Source: Acanthaster planci (Eukaryota > Echinodermata > Asteroidea > Valvatida > Acanthasteridae). Taken from it: DNA of 64,000 nt. The stretch is from contig NW_019091402.1 in NCBI RefSeq assembly GCF_001949145.1, positions 2,552,922 through 2,616,921 on the forward strand, written 5' to 3'. Below, one piece after another: positions 37,101-52,100 of the stretch (the first letter of the stretch is position 1; each line of letters begins with the position of its first letter). Made by a program: the position numbers and the translations under genes. The notes under the pieces are model-generated. The model made no database searches and was not told the origin of the DNA. It worked only from the letters and a program-made list of their open reading frames with translations.

Positions 37101-40100
37101 TCATTTGATTTTTATCGGGATTAAGTGCAAAGTTTAAATGCAAACTTTCAGAGACATATAAATTTGCAGTGAGATAAACAAGGAAGCGTGAGAATCACTT
37201 AAAAAACTAAGAAAATAGGGCAAAAATGGTTCCCTATTTGAGCTCCAGAAGCAACTTGGGTTTTTAAAGAGTGTATTTACCCAGTATTGAAAAACACAAT
37301 TTTTGGGGTACAGATGTGTCACGAATAAAGACCAAAAGTGTACACCGATCACAAAAGGAATGAAAACTAAACCAAATACGTAACAAGGATATGCGCTTTA
37401 TGCATTTGCACCATTGGCTTTGCGGTTTTTGCACTGCATGGTTTGTTTGTGTGTATGAACTCCCTTCTCTCCTCCAGTGGGTGATCCCTGCCTGATCCAA
37501 GCTCCTTGCAAGAATGGAGCGACGTGCGTCAATCCGGACACCGGTTTGTACAACTGCACGTGTGCTGTGGGTTGGATTGGCACCAACTGTGATATTGGTA
37601 AATTGAAATGTAGATCTGGTGGCAGAAGCGTCAAATTTGTCTTGAGATTGTTCCTCAATAGAAAAGAAAAATGTTTTCAGTGGACATATCTCACATAAGG
37701 ATCCGATGCAACGATTCATTGAATTTATCAAAGATTTAAAATGAAAGTATTAAATAGATTTAGAATTTAGTCCATTTCCCCAGCCCCCAAGTAAACACAT
37801 CTAGATTGTAATAAATAATAAACAAGCCTATCGGGTAGAGACTCCAAAACTGTAAATTGAAATTAATGAATTACCTGCAGTAATTATTATCAAAGACTGA
37901 ACTGCAGGCAAATAATTGCAGGTGTAATCCAAAAGCTTGAAACTTGGAAAAAGTTGTGGAACTCGCATTTTCAAGCGGTTCTATCTGTAAATGTGGTCTG
38001 GTGTAATTGACTGCCCATAGTATGTAGGGTTTAATGGTCCTCATATGGCACATTTCGGAGGTCAGGTTGGTGTAGTGAATAGATGAATACGTTCATTCTA
38101 GTTATCCATTCACTGAATTTTTTATTTGCTTATCAGCTATATTTTTCTCTGCACTTTGTGGTTCTACCTTTTAACGGTTGCTTGATTTTGTCACCGTGTT
38201 GTGAAAGAAGAGCAGTGCTGCTGTGGAATTTCTTTTTAGTAGGGTGCATTTTACATTTGAAATCGGATTCCTTTCTGCAGTTGACACGTGCCTGTCAGCA
38301 CCTTGCCAGAACGGCGGAAATTGCACCGTGGAAGTTGACGGATACTCCTGTTCCTGTGAAGATGGCTATTCTGGTGAAAACTGTGAAATTAGTAAGTACA
38401 TGAAGACTTGGCTAAGGGCATACCATCCAGGTTTCTGTCATGGACCCAATGCAAGCAATATGGATAACTGCTGTCTGGAAAGTTTTTAAGCTCGAAAAAT
38501 GTACATAGGGAAGACTGTAACACTACGGAAGTTTTCATGTTCTGTTTTATTTAGTTCTTACTTAAACAGACGATCTTGTGTGTCGTGTACATTTCTAATT
38601 GATGATAATAGATTTAATTTCATTTTGTTTAGAAGCATTATAGAAGGCAATATGCTACCGGCCTTTTTTGATTGGTTTTGCCCCAAATTTTGTAGTCGTG
38701 TGATGTTGCCTACTGCATCTATGTGTGCCCTGCAGTGCTCATTCTGTGTCTAAAGATTCACAGCTGTGCATACCTGTGATATAATCTGTGGGTATAACCA
38801 ACGGTCCTGCCTCTGGTTATACCAAATAATTCATGACACGGACCAGTGACCCACTAAACAGGTGACAGGTTTTATCGCGTGAAGTTGGCCCCTGCTTGTA
38901 AAAATTAGGAAAAGAATTTTGCATACTTGCAATTGTGCAAATAGCAGTGTCATTCAGTGTCAGTTTTCATTTGAATGTGCACAACCCCTGCAACTCTTGC
39001 AGTGGTACTCATTGAATGTGGTATCAAAGTGTCCATCGAGTGGTTTCATAAAAGTGAGCAAATTCATGTTTCTCGTGATTACTCAATCAGGAGAAGCTAA
39101 GAACAGTGCCAACAGGTTTTTTTTTTACAGTAACCAGATCTCTTTAAGAACCCAACAAATTGGGGAATATATTTTGATTTTGCATCCCGTATCTGCAGTT
39201 TTGCAGCATCATGTAAGGCCATATGATGTCCTTGCTTGTTTTAAATTGGATTCAAAAATTGCTATAAGTTTGTTAGTCAGTTGTAGTAACGTGCTTTGCC
39301 CCTGTGCTTTTGCAGTCGATCCTTGCATTGTGGATGACCCTTGCATGAACGGAGCTACATGCTTCAACCCGGTGGGCACCAGCGATTACAATTGTACATG
39401 TGCTGGGGGATGGCGGGGAACCAACTGCGAAATCGGTGAGTGACATCTGAACAGCTGAAACTAGATTTGGCTCTGAATCCGATGCTTCTTGGGTACCGAG
39501 CAGTAACATGTATAGCTCATTACATGAAACTTCTCAGCTTTAATGGATGTTCAGGGTCAGTTTTTCCTTTCAATTTTCTTCAGAATAGTCTCGTGTGAAA
39601 CTTATGACTAGCTTTAGAAGAAAACAAAAATGCGAAGTTTCAATTTTACGTTGATGTAATACAGAGGACCTGTGTTTTGTCAATCCATGCCAAAATGGTG
39701 GCACTTGCGTGTACGAGGGGGACACCGACTTCAACTGCACATGCCCAGATGGGTGGATTGGAGATGTCTGCGATTCTGGTAAGAACAAGCCATTTCCGAG
39801 ATTCAATTATTCCATTCAAATACTCACTGGGGAATGTAGAAAGTGCTGTTTATTTTGGAAGTTCAAAAGTTTAGATGATGCAGCCAAATACATCATGCCA
39901 TACACAACTTAAGAAGAAACTTCAATTGTAGGAATTCCACATTGAATGAGGGATTTGCCATGAGCCCAAATGTTTGAAATGTGGGAGCAAATGTTTGAAA
40001 TCGTTTAATACAGGGTTTGCACGGCTGCCATCTTGGAGGCCAGTGCCTTTGTTCCACAGGGTATGCACAAAGAAAGTTTCCCTGTGGAACAACAAAACTG

Positions 40101-43100
40101 TCCTGTAATATGGTTGTCATGCAAAGCCCCATTGATGAATTCCTCACTCTACCAACAGACGACCCCTGCTTGCCAAGCCCTTGTCAAAACAATGCCACAT
40201 GTGTTCTAGACGGTCTCAGTAATTACATCTGCAACTGTGTTCCTGGCTGGACAAGCACCGACTGTGAAATAGGTAACCTACCGTCAAACTTCAAACCTTT
40301 CTTGCATCTTAATTTGATTGCATTACAGTGCATGAATTTGTGTCAATAACTAATTAACTATGCATAAGCATTCACCTGATGTTGAATTTGAGATTTTGTG
40401 AAATGCTGAGTCAATGTTGAGTTTCTCAGCTCTACTGAGGTACAATATTGAGTTCATCCATTTTTTGTCTGAGAATGCACGTCAACTTTGTAACACACCT
40501 ATGCGGAAGGCAAGAATCGATACACAAATTGCCAAAGGCAACAAGTCCTAAATCTAACAAAATGAGTCACAAGTCACCAGAGTAACTTTCATGTTCAACT
40601 TTAAAACAGTTGTTTACAATAGGAACCCCGAAATAGCAGCCATTTTGCCAGGTAGTCGTTTCGTGGCATCTTGTCCAAAATGTGGAGCTGTGCTTTGGTT
40701 TATGTACAGTAACTGATGTGTTTATCTTCATTTCAAATTACAGCCAGTTAGGTTGTTTTCCGTATACACGTAGGCATTGTTGGTTATGGCTATGGCTGTT
40801 CTATGCAGCTTACTGATCACAACAATATACATGTAAGTCATAGTTCATTTGGATGTGGCTTAACACTTGCTCTAGTGTGGACCTTAAATTAATATATCGT
40901 TGTTGAAATGGAGTCCAGTCTTTCTGCTTTTGTCATCAGGCAGTTACCAGGTTCTTTTGAAAACTTGTAACTTTTATTTTATCTTGTTTGCAACCGTGCC
41001 TCCTTTGTCAGAGGACGCATGTCGAAGCGATCCTTGCCAGAACGGTGCCACATGCACAAACACAGACCCTGGGTACGGGTGCACCTGCCCGGACGGTTGG
41101 CTGAGCACAAACTGCGAAATAGGTAACAAAAGTTTTTGTCTAATGCACCTCTTTCATGCACCAAACTGTCCTCCTTTCCATTATACAACTTCAATCGTAT
41201 CCAGTTACTCTGCCATCCTAGTCTACAAAGTACTCTATACCAGGATTTCCTGAATAACACTGATTTTCTGATGTTGTTATTAAATGATTTATGACATGAC
41301 TAGTATGGCATCCTGGCATTAACCAAACTTGTCCTTAATTATGAATTATAAAAACCTTAAATTTTTCCACTCTTGACACGTTCAAATGATTCCTCAAAGA
41401 TTTCCATCAGGATTTTAGGTTTGCGTCTTTTCCAAAATACTCAAATTTCTCATATCAAACAGTACCCGAAACATTAGCTTTTCTTTCATAAATCTTCACC
41501 TAAACTGTGTGATCTACACGCAGTTTTGGAAATTAAACGAGCAACACATGATGCGACCATCTTCACCCCATAAGATGTTGTTTTCTTGTCAGGTTCCCTT
41601 TTTTGCAGTGTCATAACCTCTCACATGCAGTCCTACCATTTGAATTTGTTCCCCACCTTTTTAATTTCTCGTTTATTTTTTTCTTGTACATCTCTTGCGT
41701 TTGTGAGAACCTCACCCTGATTTGTAATGTAAAAAATCCATTCTTTCTGAAATGTTTTCACACCTCTTGTTCCGTCTGCACTTGTTTCTCCACATTATAT
41801 GTCTCACGTCTCATCACCCCTCACAGCTGAAAGTCCATGCTTGTCCACCCCTTGTCAGAACAATGGAACATGCCAGGACAATGGGCCGGCTTATGTGTGT
41901 GATTGTGTGCACGGATGGTCTGGATTAAGTTGCGAGGGTATGCATGCACTCTCCAGTCACGTCTGTTTGATACAAAAACATCATTTAGTTCTGTATGGTT
42001 AATAGCAATGGATCAAGTATATCTTCAAAATTTGACATTGAAATTTGAGAAGAAAAAAACCAGGTTGTTTAAGGTTTGTTGCTGAAAACTTTGAATGGAA
42101 GCCTTTTAAAAAAAATATTTGATTGAAAAGAACATCACATAGATTAATTTGGTTTGTCTTGAATCCATACTCATAGAAAGTAAAGTCTCAAAAATATTTC
42201 ATTCTCCCAGACTCTTGGAAAATTTCTTTTTTGACTCTTTGTAGACTTGAATTGTTCCCAGTGTACCAAGTAAGATATGTTAAATAATTTCTGCCTATCA
42301 ATGAAACGGACAGAATTTGTAAAAATATTACAGTTATGTTTTTCTCTATATGAAACAAAACTATTGGTAAGTAAGCAAGCCAAATCTTTTTTCATAGCCA
42401 AGTAAAACTGTTCAACTTTTTATGTAAAAAGGTTCTCTTTTTTTCCCAACTTTTTGGATAAGTAGCATCAGTGTCAATCACAAGTCTTTATACAAACCCA
42501 TTACAATGGCTACGCTTTGAAAAGTCTAGTGCCTGGCCTTTGTGATGCTCTACTCTAATAATGTATGTGGTTTCTGCCTCAGAGGATCCATGCTTCAGTA
42601 ATCCCTGTGCTAATGGAGGGACATGCGACGTTGTTCTGGGCGACATTGAAGCAAACTTCACCTGTACCTGTCAGCCAGGTTTTCTAGACTTCAACTGTGC
42701 CCAAGGTACCAAGCAATAATTCTTCTGCATGAGCCACTTTGTAATACTCAATAGCCAGGAATGACTGCAGGCGTTTTCACTTGGAAATCTTCTCTGAAAT
42801 CGACCCCTTTAAATTGCAGGAACCAAATGGCGTATTCTTTGCCCTTCGGTTTTAAGTTCCTATTAGTTCTTGGGCCAAATAAAAGCTGGCCTTACCTTCG
42901 TCAATCCTTTCAATATTTTACAAACATTATATATTTTTCGGTAAAACCTGACGGTCCATCAACAGTGTCAATCGCAAGTCTCAGGTCTCACAGTAGCTTT
43001 TGGGGTGACTTAAGACTGGATGACCACATCTGGTGACTCATCTACAGCTCGTCCATTTGAGATCTTTTGTCTTCCACAATTAGACATGAAGCATCGTTAT

Positions 43101-46100
43101 GTTTCTCTTCACTTTGGATGTGCACTATAATGTCTGACCTTAATTTCGTTTGATGAGCAATGCATTGGAGACTTTTGGAATTTCATTCTGAACTACCAAA
43201 CAACATGAATAATTTTGTTGCAATTTTTGTTAACTTCTGTTTTTATAAAGGAAAATTGTATTCCCCCGTTTTTTCTGCTCTTAACTGGCTATTCTATGTC
43301 TTCTATTCTATTCTAAAAGGTAGATATCATTGTAAAGAGTACCTCCTTTTCTCGTAAGTGCTGGATCCATTTCTGATGTCATTTTGCCTGTGTAGCATGA
43401 CGGTTTCTGATGAATATTCTGTCTTCTTGTCCCTCCAGTTGATTTTTGTTTCAGTGACCCTTGTCTGAACGGTGCCACCTGTGAACTCCTGCTGGACAGC
43501 TACGTGTGTCACTGCGCTGAAGGATTTCTGGGAACCACATGTGCTGAAGGTAAAAATGTTCATGTGAAGTCTAGGCATTTGAAAAGGAAAATCCCTGCTG
43601 TTGGTCCATGTCACAAAGCACTGTTTCTCAAGTTTTGTGTAGGATTTGTGCAAGGAATGACCTGGAGCTGATGTCATGAAACTTTCTGAAACTTCAGTAT
43701 TTTATCGTCACACCTTTTGTTAGAGCAATTTTTTTTTTATGATCTTAAATCGTAAATATATTTTGTGATATTGACTTTACATTTATCATTGCCTATGCCA
43801 AACCAGTTCCACATTTGGCTGTAAAATTGGCGCTTAAAGAGTACTCCATTACGACATGAATAACATCCAGTTTACTGATAGCATTCATTTTAATCCTTTC
43901 TCACCGGGAAGCGGTAAGAGCCGCTGTAAAAATTGAGATCCTCAGCCCGCTTTTCGGCTATTATTGTCGGCCCACGCTCGAGTGAACATGGTGAAAGAAG
44001 ACAGTCCCTGGCTCTTGTATATATGGTATTTGGCCTTTGTGTGTTGACCAGAAATGAAAAGGCCGATTTTGCATCATAATCACCAGCTTCACAATAGTCC
44101 TTCGTGACTTTGAAAAGAGGCAACGGGAATGTGGAAGTGTGAGTAGAGCCGCATGGCAATGAGCCTTTTCACTGCGTAAATCAAAGCATGCAGAGCACGC
44201 AGGGCCACAAACCGAGAATCTGCGGTTTGGCAGGTGGCCTTCATGGCCAAGCGAGGCTGGAATTCTCAGAGTCGGCTTTCAGAAAAAAGTCTCAACGTCA
44301 AGGGCTTAATTAAGCCATCTTTTCTGTTATTGTTCATCCTGTGTTTTGCTTTTCCTCTGCAGTTGATTATTGCTTCAGTGATCCGTGCCAGAACAACGCA
44401 ACATGTAACCTCTTGTCCAGTGGCCATAGCTGCACCTGTTTGGAAGGCTATCTGGGCACACACTGTGAAATTGGTGAGATTTGTCGGTGAATTTTGGCCC
44501 AAGTTTTGACTTTCTGTAGAAAAATCTACTTCTGTTTCAAGCGCCAAAGTCAGCTCAGTGCCCGAGAGACCTTGGTTTGCCTGTAAATGGGATTTCAGAT
44601 ACTAAGTCTATTATCAACAGCAACGGGGGGAGGGGGGGTTGTGGTGAAATCCATGTTATTTGTCAAATGTTCGAGTTTACAATTTTTTTTCCAACCTGGT
44701 CTGCGGAATGGGTGCGGAAGGTCCAATGGAAAATCCTGAAAATGCTGGGGAAAACAGTTGTTCAGGAAAGTCATGGAAAAGTCATGGAGAATTGGGAAAA
44801 AGTTTGGTGTCTTGGAATCCTGCTGTCAGAGAAAAAAAAATTCATGAAACTGTCACGGCCAAAAGAGTGCAAGGGTTGTATTTGATGGGCTACTTTTGAT
44901 ATGGTATTACCAAATAATGACTAAAGTCACAGGCTGTATCCGTTTCAGACAATACGATTGATTGTGGTCATCTTCAAGTAAATACCAAACAGCTTTTCCT
45001 TGCAAAGTGGCGTTCAGTGTTAGTGAAATTGTCATATTTTAGTCTTGTAAAATCATGCAAAACTCAGGGACTATTTTTTTCAGATTCCTGTGGGAACCCT
45101 TCAAACAGGACAGTATTTTAGCAGAACTTTTAGTGTGTTGTCAAGTCTTGATTTAAAAATTATATTCATACTTGGCCTGCAAAATGTTTTCCAGAAATTT
45201 GACTTTACCACATACGTCTTATCCCACAACGTTCCACCAAAAATTTGAAACAACTTTTTGAATCCCTAACAGTCTCGAATCCTGCAATTTTGTGTGAGGA
45301 TTGCAATCGAGTTCTTTTCTACCTGTTTTTGTATTATATTAACTGAATCTGGGCTTTGTTATTCCTTTTCTATTGAAATTGTTTTCTCCAGAGGATTTCT
45401 GTTTCAGTAACCCATGCGAGAACGGGGCCACCTGTAACTTGGAGCTGTTTGTGGGCTACAACTGCACCTGTGCTGACGGTTTCCTGGGCACACTCTGCGA
45501 GATCGGTAAGACGTCTGTCTGCTCATGTGCAACAGCCCATTGAGGGTGCTGTCACTCGTTTCCCTGCATATACAGTGTCATTTTGATGCCCCAGGGTGTG
45601 AACTTGTGAATGTTCCTCCTCCCCAGGGGTAATTCATTTTGTCATCCTTCTCACAAGCGTATAAACATATAGATTCCTCTGTCTGGCCCCCTACCCCCCC
45701 CAAAGCACACATAAGAATAGGATGATAGGTGATTGTCCTTCCTCCAAGTTATCAGAAGGGCGCACAGGCTTTTCCGCCCCCCCCCCATCCTGGGGGCTTT
45801 ATACACTTCTGAAAAGTGCCTAAAAATGGATTACTCCTTAGTCATGTGTAGTGTAAAGTTTGTGTGGTTTGGAAAATTATGACTGTTTGTGTCATTTTCA
45901 TCTTTTGTAATGCCCCATTCTTTGATGTCAGTGTCTGATTTGCTGTTCCAGAAGTACACTTTTTTGTGTCGTTCGTGTCGTCTGCTAGTTTTCATTATAA
46001 CATTTGATGACTTTTAGTGTACTAGATTCATGTATATTTTTCATTTTCATTTTGCTGTGATTCCATTGTTGTGTTTTCTCCATGGTCACTTCAAATCCGT

Positions 46101-49100
46101 CTCCCCCTTCCACCATCACATCCCACACTCCGTCCACCCCTTCATCCCCATCAGCCCTGGAGCCATGCACCTCACACCCCTGTCAGAATAATGGAGTGTG
46201 CTCACAAACAAATGACTCCTACACCTGCACTTGTCCAGCCGGGTTCTCCGGACTGAATTGCGAGGGTAATGCATGCACCTAGATTTTCTTTTCTAGTTTT
46301 GTTTGTAATGTAAAAATGTCTGGACTTTTGTCTGTTTAAAACACATTTTAAAGTAGTTGTCAGCAAGTCTTAGAGAAAATCTCCTGGTTTCCAGTTTCTA
46401 GTTATGTGTGTGTGTGGATGAGTATGGTATTCCTTTTGTTGATCTGAGCACGAAATGTGTCCTCACATTTCAGGTTATGAGGACATTGTGGGGACTTGCA
46501 TAGGTCCACACAACATTTTCCCCTCTCTCCGAAAAGTTTTCCAAGGCATTTTGGGATTGGGATTGGGACTCCAAAATAAAGGACAGTCAAGGTATAGGTT
46601 GTTTTATCCAGCGTAAAGGACTGCTCGTATTGTAAGAAATTAAAGTGTTTTTTCAAATTTTTCTTAATTAGAGAGAAACTAAGGTATGTCCACCCTGGTG
46701 TGTGATGTCTACAAGTGTGTACTCAATGTCTTATGTATTTTAAATCTGTGCTGGCATGTGGTCTTGAATGGTGGGCCGCACATTACCACACACATTATAA
46801 ATCGCTCCTATTCAACAACTTCTCTTGTTGCTTACAAATGTGATGTGGTAACTTTTTTGTAGAGGATTTCTGCAGCAGCAACCCGTGTCAGAACCAGGGA
46901 GTGTGCGACCTCATCCCAAATGAGGGCTACAACTGCACGTGCCCAGTGGACTACTTCGGCACACACTGCGAATTCTGTAAGTTGGATATTGGAAAGGTTT
47001 AATCAGACAATTGTCCTTAAAGAAGAGTGGTTTTGGATACTATCGTCCAACATTCTTGGCAAAACAATTTTTGGGAATATGCAAGCCCCGTTGACTGGAT
47101 CCTGCACAACGTTTTGCTTTCACGTGAATTCTGCCCCATAGCTCTCCAGTGATTGTTCCAATGCAGTCAACTAATGATTTAAATGAAATGTCAGACAAAG
47201 TTTGATTACTCCTTTGTACGCAGGTTATTTCTTGCTCAAGAGCCACTTTCATAGTTTCCATATGAAATCAACAGCTTCATTTGGTCTTCTCATATCTCAA
47301 TGTAAATTAATGCCAGAATTTATAATAATTTTTGTAGCAACTTTGGAAACCACTCAGTGACACCTGTTATGAGAGTAGAATGCTAAATATAGATATTCTT
47401 TTCAACTACAAAACCTTTCCTGTACTTTAATGTAAGGTCTAAGTTTTAGAGATCTGATGAAATGTTCTAAATTCAACAAGTTCAGATGTGACCTGAATGC
47501 AAACCAACTGTAATACTATTTGCCAGCTTTAGTTCTATATTCCTCCGGAATTTATCTGATAAGAGAATTTTTTTCTTCCTAATAAACAAAGAAAAGCATG
47601 AAAATATCTTAGATGCGGTCTATTTGATTCCAACTGTATGATTTGTTTTCAATATATGTCACTTTCTTCCTTGTAGTTGATCACTGCTTTGCCCAGCCCT
47701 GTCAGAATGATGCCACGTGCCAGCTACTTACGGATGCCATTGGCTACAATTGTCTCTGTGTGGATCCTTACATCGGCAAAAACTGTGATGGAAGTAAGTC
47801 CCTCTGCCCTCAGAATGTCATGACCAGTGTCAGCTTTCCGGCTGGCAAGACTTTTGAATTATTCTGATTATTGGCATAGTGTTATATTGTAGAATTATTT
47901 AAGATTTACAGAAATGAAAACAGGTTTTTTATTGCGTAAAAAATTTTTATATGTTACTGAAATGTTGATGGGTCCATGAAAAAGGGTAATTGTTTTTACA
48001 TTAATTTCCTTGTACTTTAATGGAGTGCCTGTAGTTACAGCCAGTTAGACTGGTCACTGTCTATATCTGCTGTTCCATTGTATGGCATTGGAAACGGGAA
48101 CCAAGTCAGTCTGTAATGATTCTCGGACTTCATTCCCCCTTAAAAATCCTCTGGGGATGTGAACCTACCAAAGGAAAAAAGATACGAAGCTACACCGATA
48201 TGTTTCTCTTTTGTTTTCTGTTAACAGTCGACTTTTGCTTTGACCAGCCCTGTCTGAACGGGGGAACCTGTCAGCTGACATCCAGCGGCTATAACTGCCA
48301 GTGTGTGGACGGGTTCCTGGGCGATAACTGCCAACTAAGTGAGTGTTTGCCTTCTAGAGAAGTTCAGCTATGGTCAAGCACATACCCAAAGGCAAATCCT
48401 GAGCCAGTGTTTCTGAGGGGAGGGGCGGAGCAAGGCAACATTTTGGGGGAGGGAACACAAATTATAGAATTTCTTCATGGAACCCTGGGGGGTGGGCATT
48501 TACACTCTTCAGGAAGGAAATGAAGGGAAACAGTCCCTGAAATCATGTTTCTGTCGTATTTGAGAAAGGAGCATTTTCTCCCTTTGGAAGGCCAGTGGCC
48601 CCTCCCCATGGATCTGCCAATTCACGTCACATGTTCATAAACTTGTGGCAGTCATATACTTAAGCAAGTTACAGGCCCGACTCCCTGGTAAGGAAGGGCA
48701 TTTGAAATGTATATATGACCTGCGCATAAGCAGCGTAGCACCACATGACTGCTATGTCTTGTGCCCTGATTGTGTGTAGTGTTAGCTCGTCAAAGTTTTT
48801 TGCAGTCATCACCCTATTCTGATCTGTGTCACAATAAGCCCAACCCTGCAGTCTCTACCCTGGCAGATACCTTTAAATTTGTACCCATGGATGGATAAAA
48901 ACGCTTGTGGTAGAACGTTTTGCCCAGGAATGCAAAACTTCACTGTCTTCATCATTTCCTATCATTTCACATCAGTCAGATGACGGAAATCATGGAACAT
49001 TCCACTATATTGCTATATATATTGCTCGAACATGACTTACCAGTATTTATGTTTTGACAAAAAGAAGCTATTGCATTTAAATGGAATAACCAAGAATACA

Positions 49101-52100
49101 AGATGGCATTAGATTTTAACTCACATACTGCCACAAATATGTAATATGCCTTGACTATTGTACCATGAGTCTCTTTAATTACAGCAAACCATTACAACTT
49201 TGAAATGCTCTTTTTAGAATTCTCTTCAATCTCCATCTTTTTTATGCCTATAAACAGTTAAAACTGTTGGTCGCTATCAAAAAGCCAATCACCTCGTAGT
49301 GGCTTCAGAGTACAACAAGAAATCTTCTTTTTACTCAAGTTCAACATTTGTTTAATGGCTGCTACTTTAGTCATGACATCCTTCCCAAAATGATTGAGAT
49401 CCAGTCACCGCTAAGTAAGCTTTTTTGTCACATTTTTGTATTTCTTTAGTTGATCACTGTGCTAGCAATCCGTGCGTCAATGGCTCCTGCGCCTTGATCA
49501 ATGACAGCTACTCATGCGAGTGTGCTAACGGATTTGTTGGAGTCAACTGCGACATTGGTGAGTAACCAACAAAATTGCCTTGTCCTGTGTTTTACTGCCC
49601 ATTACTCGGTTGAATCTCACACTTAAAATGCTGTCTCCGGTGTGCACTTCTTTTCGGTAGATTTTTGTGGACCACTCGCCTCAGTGTTTATGAAATAAAA
49701 AGCAAAAGTTGTGGGCATAAGTTGGTTTCTTCAAAAGGATTGTCAGGATTTCCTAATTTTTGACTCAAAGACTTTAGAGGTTTATTTATCCAGGTTTTGC
49801 TTCATTTTAGCACTTTTTACCAAAAGACCAAATGAAAGATTGACAAACTTAGAGCAAATCAGAGAAAATGCGTGACTTTCAGTCTGTTCCTTTCCAGTGC
49901 GCCTGCGGAAGTTGCTATAGTTACGCCTTTGCCACTTTACAACATGAGTTGGTCTTTGGTGGGTGCCGTGTCCCTTCCGCATTTTGATATTTGTAGAAGA
50001 CTAAAATATCTCCGTTCATCATTTCCAATAGTGAATCATTGCAAGAGCGATCCTTGTGAGAACGGCGGAGGTTGTCAGCTTCTTGAAGATGGCTACATCT
50101 GCACCTGCCCCAGCGGATATGTGGGAACTCACTGTGAAATTGGTAATATTACCATACTTCATACATATTCATAATCAAGGGCCCAATTCTCACTGGCTCA
50201 TAGACCTGTAACATGATGTCATCACGCTCTGTTTACGTGTGCACTTGCCTACGGCACTGAGGTGGGATTGATCCATGGAGTCCCTGTAGGAAAGCGCACA
50301 TTGAAAACAAAGCGCATTGTGTTTATTCACCATAATGTGCCAGTGTCTATTTTCATTGTTCACTGGGTGGGCGTGCCAAGATCAAGATGTTATGATGCAG
50401 ACAGTCATGGAAGAGAAAGTGTAAGACGTCATTCGGCAAAAAACCTAGAACAAAACATAGTCCAAAATTCTGAAAAATGTTGGGAAGAAAGGCTTTTTGT
50501 TCAAGGGTTGTACTCTTTATTGAAGCCAAAGTGATAGTTCTGTACATTGTATTTCAGTTATGGTCACCAATTTTGTGGGGTTTCATCCCTTAATTACAAG
50601 GAGACAATTAGGGCCAAATATTTGGTATGCTAAAGTAAAAGACACATTGTTGTTTGCCTGTCAAGCCAGCATGGATGTTTGCATGGCTCTCTACTAACAA
50701 CTCAGGGTAGTTTTCAAAGATAAACATGATCTAATTTCACTGAATGTTTGCGTCTGTGCTTGCGTAATGATAAAGTGATTTCATATGTGTTGACGATGCT
50801 TTGTTCCTGTCCGTACGTCGATATGAAAACTAGCTAGGCATTGGAGTGAAATTGAGTTGCTTATGATCAGAGATTAAAAGCCTTTTGATGACTTGATTAT
50901 TAGTCACTTTGAAATTGTGAAGAGACAGTTATGTCATGGTGTGTTTTTCCTTTTTTGTGAATTATGATTGCTTTGGTTTCTTCCATCGTCCAGTGAATTA
51001 CTGCGTGAGTGATCCCTGCCTCAACGGTGCCACGTGCCAGCTGGGAATGAGTATGTACATCTGCCAGTGTGCCGCCGGCTACATCGGAGACAACTGCCAA
51101 ATAGGTAAATGCGATTCACAAACCACATGCATGCACTGAATTGACGTTTGTGAGCATCGGCAGCGGAACGATTTTCAAAGTGGAAGGGGCCAGTTGTTAG
51201 ACCATCAGCCATCAGCCATTGATAGGCTAATCCACGAAGCCCCGCCCCTTTATAGGCCTTGCAAAAAGTGGGGGGAGGGCGACTGGCCCCTCCACAGTTT
51301 ACCACTGGGAGAAGCCGAGTGGAATGGAACATTCAGTCAGTCACTTCATGAAATTATTCCCACGCTGGAGGGTCTTTGCGTGGGCACGTGGCTTCTAACC
51401 ACTTGCCGATGGTACTGTTCTCCAACAAGTTCGGCCCAGGCACAGTCGAAGATACAGTACATTGTGGTTGACAATCAACCTTGGAATGGGAAATTCTCTT
51501 CACACTTTTTTTCTCTTCCAAAGAAATTCATTCTCATTTTACAAAATGTGGAAACACTTTTCCTGAAATGGGAAAAGATTTTCACAGATTTTCCCATCAG
51601 TGGGAATCATTTTCATGCCTTTTCACACAGTGGGGAAATTGTTTTCCACACCATGTGAAATGCGAGTGTGATCATGAATGTGAATTCATTTCACAAAATC
51701 ACCCATCCCAATTCACAATAGTAACTTTGAATCACCGTGTACAGCCCCTTGCAAAGTTGAATTTCAGAGAGGCTGACCCTCGGTGGTCATTTATTTCAAT
51801 ATTTTGGCGACATTTCATCATCGCTCCTTTTAAACTCTGAGACTGTCACAAGTAGTATTTGCTAAAATGCCCGGCTGTGGCCCAGTGCCCCTCGGGGGTT
51901 CCACACATGCTCAACCTCCACTGACTAGTTGAAGCCTCTGTATGGACAAACTCAATTGGAATCACTCAAGCATGGGGACTAGTAAAGGCACCATCTGATA
52001 TGGCACGGAGTAGTTTCCAGAACATGCTCAAACATTTGTAGAAATTCTAGGGTGTTTACAAGCAGTCAAAACCAGTTTTGACTCGGTTCTTTCTTGACCT

